Positions 1 through 6,710 of a DNA stretch of 17,378 nt are shown in pieces. Source of the stretch: JBBAFB01 sp041655595 (GTDB lineage: Bacteria > Bacillota > DULZ01); assembly GCA_041655595.1 (NCBI GenBank), contig JBBAFB010000034.1, positions 1-17,378 of the forward strand, written 5' to 3'. Under the pieces are notes generated by a model. That model was not told the origin of the DNA and made no database searches. It saw nothing but the letters and a program-made list of their open reading frames with translations. Both the position numbers and the translations under genes were made by a program. Each line of letters starts with the position of its first letter. Positions within the stretch are counted from its first letter, which is position 1.

Positions 1-367
1 CGCCTCCGCCCTTTAAAATAGCGGTCAAAACGCCCAAATCCATCGTGTTAACGGGAAAACCGGCGATGTTTAGGGCAGTTAGGGGTTTCCCCCCCATGGC
101 ATAAACATCGCTTAAAGCATTGGTAGCGGCAATCTGCCCAAAAAGATAGGGGTCGTCCACTATGGGGGTAAAAAAATCTACGGTTTGCACCAAGGCCAGC
201 TCCTCTGTCAACTGATAAACTCCGGCATCGTCCATAGTGGAACCGCTAACCAACAGACGGGGATCTGTAATAGTTTCCAAATCCTTTAATACTTCTCTAA
301 GGGTCCCCGGACCCAATTTAGCTGCTCACCCGGCAGCTTTTGCATACTTAGTCAAACGACATTCCAT
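1..367 (-). CDS. selD: Selenide, water dikinase (selenophosphate synthetase), selenocysteine-containing, C-terminal part off window
   Basis: SelD makes selenophosphate from selenide and ATP, the selenium donor for selenocysteine (Sec) tRNA. Read from ATG at 367 the frame gives MECRLTKYAKAAG, an in-frame TGA (328-326, codon 14), then AAKLGPGTLREVLKDL and, further on, DDAGVY, VQTVDFFTPIVDDPY, FGQIAATNALSDVYAMGGKP and LTALNIAGFP. These are the ordered N-terminal motifs of SelD, including the ATP/Mg-binding and glycine-rich parts. The TGA sits where the family has its catalytic Cys or Sec in the G-C/U-xxK motif, so it is read as Sec and not as a stop. The start is supported by AGGAGG about 9 bases upstream, which overlaps the stop of the aminopeptidase gene at 381; the two are almost certainly cotranscribed. 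About 122 codons are visible and the rest lies beyond position 1. Family identity is very secure; Sec insertion is inferred from motif position and the hairpin that follows. Confidence 0.93.
301..328 (-). promoter_or_regulatory. Candidate bacterial SECIS element of selD (UGA codon plus hairpin)
   Basis: On the minus strand the TGA at 328-326 is followed, 11 bases after the codon, by a hairpin whose arms GGGTCC and GGACCC (314-309 and 306-301) pair perfectly around a very short GG-containing loop. Bacterial SECIS elements are hairpins within the coding sequence just after the UGA and are read by SelB. The position fits; the loop does not match the GGUCU loop seen in fdhA, so SelB recognition is inferred. 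Confidence 0.6.
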
Positions 368-380
368 TTTTGCATACCTC

Positions 381-1796
381 CTAGCTGCTTAAAAAAACCT
401 TATAGGCTTTGTAGCACATATATAAATCGGCTTTACTGGCAATTTCAAAGGGGGAATGAACGCTTAACAGAGAAGGGCCACAATCTAAAACATCCATCCC
501 AGTCCTTGCCAAGTATTGGGCAATGGTGCCTCCGCCACCTTGATCCACCTTGCCTAACTCACCGGTTTGCCAAATTATCTGATTTTCATTAAATAGATTT
601 CTTATTTCGGCCACTGTTTCAGCATGGGCATCACTGGTGTCATACTTACCCCCGTGGCCTGTGTACTTTATAATTACCACCCCATGACCCAAAAGGGGTG
701 CATTGTATTTATCTAAGACACCCGCCCAACTGGGATCTTCAGCGGCCACGGCATCCGCAGATAAGGCTGTGGTTCGATCAAAGATTTGCCAAAGACCCCG
801 GGGAATTTTTTCAGCGGCTAAGGTAGCCAACCAGGCTATTGCATCTTCTAAAAAGCGGGACTGGGCTCCCGTATTACCTGTACTGCCTATTTCCTCTTTA
901 TCAACAAAATAGGCAACTGCTGTATGCAAAGGGTCCTTTAATTCCCGAATGGCCTTAAAAGCGGCATAGGAAGCCCCTCTGTCATCTTGTCCGTAACCGC
1001 CTACCAGGCTCTCATCAAAACCAACGTCCCTTGCCGGACCGGCAGGCACTAAGGTAAGTTCCGCGCTGATCAGATCCTCCTCCACCAAACCGTATTGCCG
1101 GTGTAAATGATTGAGGACCGCCAGCTTAATTTTATCCTGCACCTGCTCATCATCATAGGGCAGGCTTCCGGTTAACACATTGAGATCCTCGCCGCCTATG
1201 GCCTCATGCATTTTTTTTTGCAATTGGGTTTTAGCCAAGTGGGGCAGCAAATCGGTTACAGTAAACACCGGCTGGGCCTCATCCTCCCCGATGGCTAATT
1301 TAATTTTTTCCCCGTTCCCTTTAATCACTACTCCGTGGAGGGCCAAGGGTATAGCGGGCCACTGATACTTTTTGATGCCGCCGTAATAATGTGTTTTGAA
1401 TAAAGCCAGCCCCCGGGATTCGTAAAGGGGCTGCGGTTTAACATCCAAGCGGGGAGAATCCAGATGAGCTCCTACTAAACGAAGCCCTTCCCGAAGGGGC
1501 TTTTTCCCCATCACTCCCAAAAGCAAAACCTTTTCCCGATGAAGCACATAGAAGGCTTGACCGGGGTTAATATCGGTCAGAAGCCTTAAATCCCTAAACC
1601 CTGCCTGTCGGGCCTCCTCTAATAATATTTCGACCGCCAGCCTTTCCGTTTTGGCCCGAGACAAAAAATCCTTATATTTTTCTCCAAAATCCGCTGTCTG
1701 CTCTTTTTCTTCAGTACCAAACTTTTCCCAAAGGGTCTTTTTTTTATATATTAGTTTTTCTTCCAGAATTTGCCCGGGGGATTTATCTTTTTCCAT
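381..1796 (-). CDS. M18-family aminopeptidase (aspartyl aminopeptidase-like metallopeptidase)
   Basis: A 471-residue cytosolic metallo-aminopeptidase of family M18, which removes N-terminal residues (often acidic ones) from peptides using two metal ions. Visible family motifs, numbered from the chosen start: GAHLDSPRLDVKP with H111, GQDDRGASYAAF with D271, VDKEEIGSTG with E301/E302, ALSADAV with D347, HGGKYDTSDAHAE around 381-393, and SLLSVHSPFE with H447. The metal-ligand set H, D, E, D, H is complete, so the enzyme should be active. Length is normal for the group. The start is the ATG at 1796 (MEKDKSPGQI), with GGGAGGAG about 7 bases upstream; a nine-codon upstream extension of the frame has no such site. 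It lies between the CvpA-like gene and selD on the same strand; its stop overlaps the selD ribosome binding site. No functional link to selenium is known to me; the linkage may only be an operon accident. Confidence 0.92.
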   Translation of the reverse strand: MEKDKSPGQILEEKLIYKKKTLWEKFGTEEKEQTADFGEKYKDFLSRAKTERLAVEILLEEARQAGFRDLRLLTDINPGQAFYVLHREKVLLLGVMGKKPLREGLRLVGAHLDSPRLDVKPQPLYESRGLALFKTHYYGGIKKYQWPAIPLALHGVVIKGNGEKIKLAIGEDEAQPVFTVTDLLPHLAKTQLQKKMHEAIGGEDLNVLTGSLPYDDEQVQDKIKLAVLNHLHRQYGLVEEDLISAELTLVPAGPARDVGFDESLVGGYGQDDRGASYAAFKAIRELKDPLHTAVAYFVDKEEIGSTGNTGAQSRFLEDAIAWLATLAAEKIPRGLWQIFDRTTALSADAVAAEDPSWAGVLDKYNAPLLGHGVVIIKYTGHGGKYDTSDAHAETVAEIRNLFNENQIIWQTGELGKVDQGGGGTIAQYLARTGMDVLDCGPSLLSVHSPFEIASKADLYMCYKAYKVFLSS

Positions 1797-1838
1797 TTTA
1801 CTACTCCTCCCTTTATTTCGCAATTATTTATTTGTTAA

Positions 1839-1865
1839 TTGCCGGAACTGACTAGATTCCGGCAA
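1839..1865 (-). terminator. Hairpin overlapping the cvpA-like stop codon, possible weak terminator
   Basis: A perfect 9-bp stem (TTGCCGGAA with TTCCGGCAA, 9-base loop) includes the TAG of the CvpA-like gene. It is followed on the minus strand by TTAACAAATAAAT and not by a clean T run, so it may attenuate, protect the mRNA end or do nothing. The downstream aminopeptidase gene begins 43 bases further on. Confidence 0.3.
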
Positions 1866-2571
1866 TCAAGCTGCCCACCAAAACCCCATAAAGCTCCAGC
1901 AAACGGGGATAAAAATAGGAGTTTTTCAAGACAAAAACTAAGGCTTCTTTTCCTTCCGTCGGTGAAGTTAACAGCCAAGGGGCTGTTAAGCCAATAATAA
2001 GAATAAGTAATGCCGACACCGTAAAAAAACCCAGGACCATCCCTAGCAACCGATTAAAAAGACCGATAAATGTCCCCCCCAGTAATAAATCAAAAATCCT
2101 CACCACCAGCCGCAGCAGAATTCCTCCTACAAACAGCAGGGCAATGAAGGCCAAGGCGGTTAAAATCATTAAGGCCACTTGATGGGCCATTTCTTGGGCG
2201 ACAGCCACCACGGAAGCGGAACCGCTGGCCGCCAACTCGGGTACAGCTTCCATTAGCTTAAATTTGATAATGGGCGGCAGACTCAACTTGTCCAATAGTT
2301 CAGGTAGTTTTTGAGCAGTGATTCTGCCCATCTCCGCTTCTGACAGCAAATTAGCGACCGGCAGGGAACCTTCCAGTTTTTCTGCCAGCCAGGGCAAAGC
2401 ACCCAGACTCGGTCCTGCCCAATTGGCAAAGGGAGCAGCAAAATACCAGGCCCCCAGAAAAATTAAAAGCTTGCCGATAACACCGGCTATCAAAGCAATT
2501 GCTCCCCTGATATAACTTACCCAAAGAGTAATTAAAATAATTATAAGCAAAATTAAATCAAAGTAATTCAT
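1852..2571 (-). CDS. CvpA-family integral membrane protein
   Basis: A 239-residue hydrophobic protein with the hallmarks of the CvpA (colicin V production) family. The N-terminus begins MNYFDLILLIIILITLWVSYIRG, a first membrane segment followed by the conserved Arg-Gly, and a second segment follows at about residues 25-48. A more polar middle stretch (about 50-125) contains short amphipathic helices, and two strongly hydrophobic segments lie near 130-158 and 165-205, the latter after LLGGTFIGLFNRLLG, the family's G-xxN-R-xxG motif. The general role of CvpA proteins in Firmicutes is not settled; links to envelope integrity and toxin export come from E. coli. The start ATG at 2571 has only a weak upstream purine run (AAGGAAGTAG). 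It follows the UPF0756 gene by 63 bases and precedes the aminopeptidase gene, so a four-gene transcript is likely. Confidence 0.85.
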   Translation of the reverse strand: MNYFDLILLIIILITLWVSYIRGAIALIAGVIGKLLIFLGAWYFAAPFANWAGPSLGALPWLAEKLEGSLPVANLLSEAEMGRITAQKLPELLDKLSLPPIIKFKLMEAVPELAASGSASVVAVAQEMAHQVALMILTALAFIALLFVGGILLRLVVRIFDLLLGGTFIGLFNRLLGMVLGFFTVSALLILIIGLTAPWLLTSPTEGKEALVFVLKNSYFYPRLLELYGVLVGSLIAGI

Positions 2572-2634
2572 AAGGCACTCTACTTCCTTTTTACAGTTAA
2601 ATCTATTTTCTCCCTTTTGCCGCTAATACCTCTT

Positions 2635-3090
2635 TTAAAAGGGTAAACAGCGCCATAAAGATAGCAACAGAGCGGCGATGCCTCCGGCCATTAAGGGGCC
2701 AACAGGAATCCCCCCGAAAAAAATAATTCCGGTCAGGGACCCTACCACAATGCCCACCATCAAGGTGGGTTCGAATTGCAAAAGGTCCAGCCCTCTGCCG
2801 TTCATATGGGTTGCTAATGCACCGCTTATAATAGCAATTATACCTGAAAAGCTGATAAAACTCTTAAAAATTTCTTTGCTTTGGATTTTACCCGTGGCAA
2901 AAGGGGTCAACACGGAAAGCATTAAAAAAAGCAGACCGATTTCCAAACCCCTTCTTTCGATTATGGGTAAGTAATGCTCCAGCCTGGCGAATTTAATGAT
3001 CAGTAAAATCCCCGCCGCCATGGCAACAATATTTGACCTGCCCAACATTCCTATTAGCATGATTCCTAGCAAAATAGCGGTAGCGGCCAT
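2635..3090 (-). CDS. UPF0756 (DUF441/YeaL-like) membrane protein
   Basis: A 151-residue, very hydrophobic protein with about four membrane segments (roughly residues 3-18, 18-36, 46-66, 78-98 and 108-148, the last one or two passes). Family landmarks are the early GRSN, PFATGKI after the second hydrophobic block, GRGLDLLQFEPTL in the loop, GSLTGIIFFGGIPVGPLMAGGIAALL near the C-terminus. The length is typical of the group (about 150). Its biochemical function is unknown to me. The start at 3090 is supported by AAAGGATGTGATTTC just upstream. It is the first visible gene of a leftward run ending in selD. Upstream lies the degenerate repeat array at 3115-3245, in which I could not identify a clear promoter. 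Confidence 0.85.
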   Translation of the reverse strand: MAATAILLGIMLIGMLGRSNIVAMAAGILLIIKFARLEHYLPIIERRGLEIGLLFLMLSVLTPFATGKIQSKEIFKSFISFSGIIAIISGALATHMNGRGLDLLQFEPTLMVGIVVGSLTGIIFFGGIPVGPLMAGGIAALLLSLWRCLPF

Positions 3091-3114
3091 GAAATCACAT
3101 CCTTTTGTATTGAC

Positions 3115-3245
3115 AGTGGGTTTAGTGGTGGTTTAGTAGTGGTCTAGCAATGGGTTAACGTTGTCTAACATTGTCTAATGTGGTCTAACGTGGTCAAGCC
3201 GATTGCCAAGCGATGGTCAAGCAGTGGTCTAGCAGTGGCAATCAC
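3115..3245. repeat. Degenerate 11-bp-phased repeat array (consensus close to AGTGGTCTAGC)
   Basis: About ten imperfect units follow each other with a period of 9 to 12, mostly 11 bases: AGTGGTCTAGC, AATGGGTTAAC, GTTGTCTAAC, TGTGGTCTAAC, GATGGTCAAGC, AGTGGTCTAGC and so on. The same words recur at 10146-10205 and, inverted, at 10299-10338, so this is an interspersed intergenic repeat family. It lies between the divergent UPF0756 and copA genes. A small frame at 3178-3405 crosses it but shows no coding character. The remainder of the gap (3246-3330) shows nothing I can name. Confidence 0.75.
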
Positions 3246-3336
3246 CCAACAAAGGTCTCCTCCCCCAAAAGCTTTAAGTCTTTTACTAGCATATGCAGGG
3301 AAAAGCCCGCTCAGTAAATTTTTACCGGTTTATTTT

Positions 3337-3366
3337 TTGACTGTATGGGTAAGCCTAAACATACAG
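3337..3366 (+). promoter_or_regulatory. Promoter-like sequence overlapping a perfect 7-bp dyad
   Basis: TTGACT (3337-3342) is followed 17 bases later by CATACA (3360-3365). Overlapping it is an inverted repeat CTGTATG (3341-3347) and CATACAG (3360-3366) with 12 bases between, so the dyad spans the promoter spacer as regulator sites of metal sensors often do. The -10 matches consensus only 3/6. Whether this is a true operator for a copper sensor is inference. Confidence 0.35.
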
Positions 3367-3400
3367 GGAGCATGGACTGCCGGCCTCCGGTTCCCTTTTA

Positions 3401-3437
3401 AATAGAAACCGCCTATGATAGGCGGTTTCTATTTTTA
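3401..3437 (+). terminator. Intrinsic terminator upstream of the copA promoter
   Basis: A perfect 13-bp stem (AATAGAAACCGCC with GGCGGTTTCTATT, 7-base loop TATGATA) is followed by TTTTAT on the plus strand. No plus-strand gene precedes it, so it would end a short transcript beginning near 3370, or act as a leader attenuator for copA. Confidence 0.8.
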
Positions 3438-3445
3438 TCCCGAAC

Positions 3446-3474
3446 TTGACTTTTTTAAGCATTAGTCTTACGAT
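3446..3474 (+). promoter_or_regulatory. Sigma-A-type promoter of copA
   Basis: TTGACT (3446-3451), a 17-base spacer and TACGAT (3469-3474) match the consensus at 5/6 and 4/6. It sits just after the terminator and 39 bases before the copA start, giving a short leader with AGGAGGTGG at 3500-3508. Confidence 0.6.
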
Positions 3475-3512
3475 GGAAAAAATTATTCTTACTACCCATA
3501 GGAGGTGGGCCC

Positions 3513-5924
3513 ATGGAACAACAAAAAAAGATGGAAACTAATTTGAAAGTTTTAGATATGACCTGTGCCGCCTGTTCAGCCAGAGTGGAACAGGGTTTGA
3601 AGAAGCTGCCCGGTGTTTTGGATGCCAATCTGAACTTGGCAACGGAAAAGGCCCATATTCGCTTTGAGCCGGCAGCAATCAGCGAACAAGATTTAATTGA
3701 AGCCATTGAAGACATCGGCTACCGGGTTTCTTTGGATAAAACAGAACTGAAAGTGAAAGGCATGACCTGCGCCGCTTGCTCCGCCAGAGTGGAAAGAAAG
3801 CTCAACTCTACAGCGGGGATTTATAAGGCGGCAGTCAACTTGACAACGGAAAAAGCCACTATTCAATATAACCCCCTGCAGTTAAGCGTTAAAGACCTGA
3901 TTAAGGCAATCACCGAGGCAGGCTATGAGGCGGAAGAAGATAGTGACAGCACCCGGGACCAAAACGCTTTAGAGCAGGAGCTGGCAAGCAAAAGACAGAA
4001 AAATGTCTTTCTTTTATCTGCCGTCTTCGCCTCACCCCTTTTGCTGGGCATGATTTTTGAGATGTTAGGTTTTGCCTGGAGCCATTTTTTAATGAATCCC
4101 TATTTGCAGTTTTTACTGGCGACTCCCGTGCAAATAGTGGGTGGGCGACAATTCTATAAAGGCTCCTACCATGCCCTCAAGGCTAAAAGTGCCAATATGG
4201 ATGTTTTGGTAGCTTTGGGCACTACCGCGGCCTATGGTTACAGCTTATACCACACCTTTGTTACCACGGGAGCACTTTACTACGAAGCCTCAGCGGTTGT
4301 AATTACCCTAGTCCTTTTGGGCAAAATGCTGGAAGCCAATGCCAAGGGGAAAACATCCGAGGCTATCAAATCCTTAATGGGACTGAGGGCCAACACTGCT
4401 TTGGTTGAAAGAAACGGCAAGGAAGAAATCATTTCCATTGATGATGTTTTGGTAGGGGATATTATTATTGTTAAGCCCGGGGAAAAACTGCCTGTTGACG
4501 GCACAATCACCGAGGGCAATACAACCATTGATGAAGCAATGCTGACAGGGGAGAGCATTCCCGTGGAGAAAACTGTCGGTGATCCGGTTGTCGGTGCCAC
4601 TATCAATAAATTCGGTGCCTTTAAATATCAGGCTACAAAAGTAGGCAAGGACACCACTTTAAATCAAATTATCCGCATCGTGGAAGAAGCACAAGGCTCT
4701 AAAGCCCCCATCCAAAGAATGGCAGACCTGATTTCCGCCTATTTCGTTCCGGCCGTGTTAGGAGTGGCTGCCATTACCTTTTTGGGCTGGTTTTTTTGGG
4801 GGGAACCGGGGAACACCGCAACAGCAGTCCGAAACATGGTGGCTGTTTTAGTAATAGCCTGTCCCTGTGCCTTGGGTTTGGCTACTCCTACCTCCATCAT
4901 GGTAGGCACGGGTCAGGGAGCTAAAAAGGGAATCCTGATCAAAGGAGGAGAACATCTAGAAAAGGCCCACAGTATTAATAGCGTACTGTTAGATAAAACG
5001 GGAACCATCACCAAGGGTGAACCGGAGGTAACGGATATTTTACCTGTACGGGAGCTGGAACCTTTAGAACTGCTTAAACTGGCGGCCATGGTGGAGAAAC
5101 CCTCGGAGCATCCCTTGGCCCAAGCAATCGTTAAGAGAGCCCGGAGGGAAAATTTAGAACTGGGTGATGTAAAGAACTTCCAAGCTCTGCCTGGCTTTGG
5201 GGTAGAAGCTTTCTATGGAGGAAAGGAAGTCCTGCTGGGCAATTGGAAGCTACTGGAGCAAAAGGGCGTTTCTTTTGCCGCCGGAAATTCTTTTAAGGAA
5301 CGCTTGGAAGAAGAAGGCAAAACCGCCATGCTACTAGCCATTGATCACCAACTTGTGGGGGTTCTGGCTGTGGCGGACGGCATTAAAGACACTTCCCCGG
5401 AAGGAATTGCTAAGCTGCAGGAAATGGGCATCGAGGTCTATATGATCACCGGCGACAATCAAAAAACAGCGGAAGCAATCGGGGGGCAAGTGGGCATCAG
5501 TCAGGTTTTAGCGGAGGTTTTACCCCAGCATAAGGCAGCTGAGGTCGAGAAGCTAAAGGCAGCCGGAAAGGTAGTAGCAATGGTTGGTGACGGCATTAAC
5601 GATGCGCCTGCCTTAGTTGCAGCGGATATAGGCATTGCCATCGGCACGGGCACTGATGTAGCCATGGAGGCCGCGGATATTACCCTGATGAGAGGAGATT
5701 TAAGGGGGGTGGCTGCCAGTATTGCTCTAAGCCGAGCAACCATGCGCAATGTCAAGCAAAATCTTTTTTGGGCCTTTATTTATAACACCCTAGGTATACC
5801 TTTGGCCGCTTTGGGTTTTTTATCACCCATTTTGGCAGGGGCCGCAATGGCCTTAAGTTCTGTTTCGGTAGTTTCCAACGCTTTGCGGCTAAAGGGATTC
5901 GACCCCTATAAAATCTACAACTAA
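3513..5924 (+). CDS. copA: Cu(+)-exporting P1B-type ATPase
   Basis: An 803-residue heavy-metal ATPase that pumps Cu+ (possibly Ag+) out of the cytoplasm. In order: two HMA metal-binding domains, each with MTCAACSARVE (Cys 18/21 and 86/89); membrane segments from about 163; actuator domain with LTGES (345-348); the intramembrane metal site CPC (450-452) in VIACPCALGLATPTS; the phosphorylated Asp494 in DKTGTIT; the P1B-specific SEHPLAQAI; MITGDN and VGDGINDAPAL in the ATP-binding region; and NALRLKGF at the end, the third metal-site segment with Asn and, before it, MxxSSVSVVSN. The CPC, NALR and MALSS motifs match the Cu+ (P1B-1) class. The start has AGGAGGTGG upstream. No copZ or CsoR-type gene is adjacent; the only cotranscribed candidate is the small membrane protein downstream. 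Very secure. Confidence 0.97.
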   Translation: MEQQKKMETNLKVLDMTCAACSARVEQGLKKLPGVLDANLNLATEKAHIRFEPAAISEQDLIEAIEDIGYRVSLDKTELKVKGMTCAACSARVERKLNSTAGIYKAAVNLTTEKATIQYNPLQLSVKDLIKAITEAGYEAEEDSDSTRDQNALEQELASKRQKNVFLLSAVFASPLLLGMIFEMLGFAWSHFLMNPYLQFLLATPVQIVGGRQFYKGSYHALKAKSANMDVLVALGTTAAYGYSLYHTFVTTGALYYEASAVVITLVLLGKMLEANAKGKTSEAIKSLMGLRANTALVERNGKEEIISIDDVLVGDIIIVKPGEKLPVDGTITEGNTTIDEAMLTGESIPVEKTVGDPVVGATINKFGAFKYQATKVGKDTTLNQIIRIVEEAQGSKAPIQRMADLISAYFVPAVLGVAAITFLGWFFWGEPGNTATAVRNMVAVLVIACPCALGLATPTSIMVGTGQGAKKGILIKGGEHLEKAHSINSVLLDKTGTITKGEPEVTDILPVRELEPLELLKLAAMVEKPSEHPLAQAIVKRARRENLELGDVKNFQALPGFGVEAFYGGKEVLLGNWKLLEQKGVSFAAGNSFKERLEEEGKTAMLLAIDHQLVGVLAVADGIKDTSPEGIAKLQEMGIEVYMITGDNQKTAEAIGGQVGISQVLAEVLPQHKAAEVEKLKAAGKVVAMVGDGINDAPALVAADIGIAIGTGTDVAMEAADITLMRGDLRGVAASIALSRATMRNVKQNLFWAFIYNTLGIPLAALGFLSPILAGAAMALSSVSVVSNALRLKGFDPYKIYN

Positions 5925-6005
5925 AGATTTATTTACAAGCAGGATAAGTAAAATTTATGGAGAAATAGTTTATCATTGCGGAATAACTATAAGGAGGGGA
6001 AAGAA

Positions 6006-6152
6006 ATGGCTCAAAATAACGAAACCCCATTACTGCAAACTTACTGGCTGCCGGAAAATCAAAACGAGGAATCCTCTGCCTTTATACTTGCCTGGCTATT
6101 GTTCGGAACTGTTTTTTTGTTTATCCTTCTGCTTACTGCTAGTTTTAGCTAA
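6006..6152 (+). CDS. Small single-pass membrane protein, 48 residues, unrecognised
   Basis: A short frame starting at ATG 6006 with a very strong ribosome binding site (AAGGAGGGG, 7 bases upstream) and ending in TAA directly at an intrinsic terminator. The protein begins MAQNNETPLLQTYWLPENQ, a polar acidic N-terminal half of about 25 residues, followed by one hydrophobic helix of about 20 residues (AFILAWLLFGTVFLFILLL) and a short TASFS tail. The good ribosome binding site, amphipathic layout and terminator placement argue for a real gene. It lies 81 bases after copA with no terminator between, so read-through from copA is possible. I do not recognise a family. It could be a regulatory or stabilising small membrane protein, but nothing in the sequence says which. 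Confidence 0.7.
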   Translation: MAQNNETPLLQTYWLPENQNEESSAFILAWLLFGTVFLFILLLTASFS

Positions 6153-6175
6153 CCCCTATCGGGGTTTATTTTTTT
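6151..6175 (+). terminator. Intrinsic terminator after the small membrane protein
   Basis: Stem AACCCC with GGGGTT around a TATC loop, followed by TATTTTTTT. It overlaps the last bases of the stop codon at 6150-6152 and would end the copA unit. Confidence 0.8.
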
Positions 6176-6257
6176 GCCGGTTGTGGGGGTTTTTCAAACT
6201 CCCTTAGATTCTGCTTAAAATTATTTACAAAATATAATAATCTTTACAACAAAGCTA

Positions 6258-6286
6258 TTGTATATTTAAGATCTTAGGGCTAAAAT
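6258..6286 (+). promoter_or_regulatory. Candidate promoter of the ferredoxin gene
   Basis: TTGTAT (6258-6263), 17 bases, TAAAAT (6281-6286): 3/6 and 5/6 matches. The 6176-6483 gap is AT-rich and otherwise holds only a 15-codon frame at about 6342 without a ribosome site. A leader of almost 200 bases would precede the ferredoxin, so a nearer promoter may have been missed. Confidence 0.3.
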
Positions 6287-6483
6287 AGAGATTGTTAATA
6301 AACTCTCTTTTTCAATTTAACAAAAATTAGGAAGGCAGCCTATGCTTTTGCTTTTTACTCTTAGAACCGGATTTATTCTAATGTGGTAAAACTCCCCGGT
6401 ATAAAAAATTGTTGTTTCAGGTTTTTTTGCCAACAATAGAGAGTGAGGGGACTTTGCCCTTCCTATCAAGGAGGTGAACAGGT

Positions 6484-6672
6484 ATGAAAGTTTATGTTGA
6501 TCAGGATACTTGTATCTCTTGTGGTGTATGCATTGATATTGCTCCGGATGTATTCCATGAGGATGATGATGGACTAACTGAAGCGATTGAAGGCGAAATT
6601 CCAGCCGATCAAGAAGAATTAGTTCGGGAAGCAATGGATTCCTGCCCCACTGAATCCATTATAGAAAAATAA
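6484..6672 (+). CDS. Ferredoxin, single [4Fe-4S] cluster
   Basis: A 62-residue acidic electron carrier of the monocluster ferredoxin type. It begins MKVYVDQDTCISCGVCIDIA, giving Cys10, Cys13 and Cys16 in CxxCxxC, and Cys54 in DSCPTESI supplies the fourth ligand. The second cluster motif of clostridial 2x[4Fe-4S] ferredoxins is absent, and the middle is rich in Asp/Glu, as in Thermotoga/Desulfovibrio-type proteins. A strong ribosome site (AAGGAGGTGA) lies 6 bases before ATG. The gene is convergent with the aminomutase gene and shares a terminator with it. Radical SAM enzymes need a low-potential reductant, so this ferredoxin is a possible partner; that is inference from location only. Confidence 0.93.
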   Translation: MKVYVDQDTCISCGVCIDIAPDVFHEDDDGLTEAIEGEIPADQEELVREAMDSCPTESIIEK

Positions 6673-6710
6673 GCATTAAAAAAACCCCAACAGGGGTTTT
6701 TTTAATGCTT
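6671..6710. terminator. Shared bidirectional terminator of ferredoxin and aminomutase genes
   Basis: A perfect 18-bp stem (6671-6688 with 6693-6710, loop AACA) has A7 before CCCC and T7 after GGGG, so each strand reads GC-rich stem plus T run. The TAA stop codons of both convergent genes (6670-6672 and 6702-6704) fall at or inside the stem. Confidence 0.9.

Noticed and set aside
326..328. selD pseudogene caused by an early TGA
   Set aside because: TGA replaces the catalytic Cys/Sec codon, a ribosome site precedes the upstream ATG, and the rest of the visible frame is intact.
3115..3245. CRISPR array
   Set aside because: Units are about 11 bases, imperfect and contiguous, with no unique spacers and no cas genes.
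3178..3405. A 75-codon plus-strand gene in the copA upstream gap
   Set aside because: It starts inside the degenerate repeat array, has no ribosome binding site, no recognisable protein features, and ends in the terminator stem.
6317..6634. A 105-codon minus-strand gene opposite the ferredoxin
   Set aside because: It lies antisense to the well-supported ferredoxin and its composition looks like a shadow frame.
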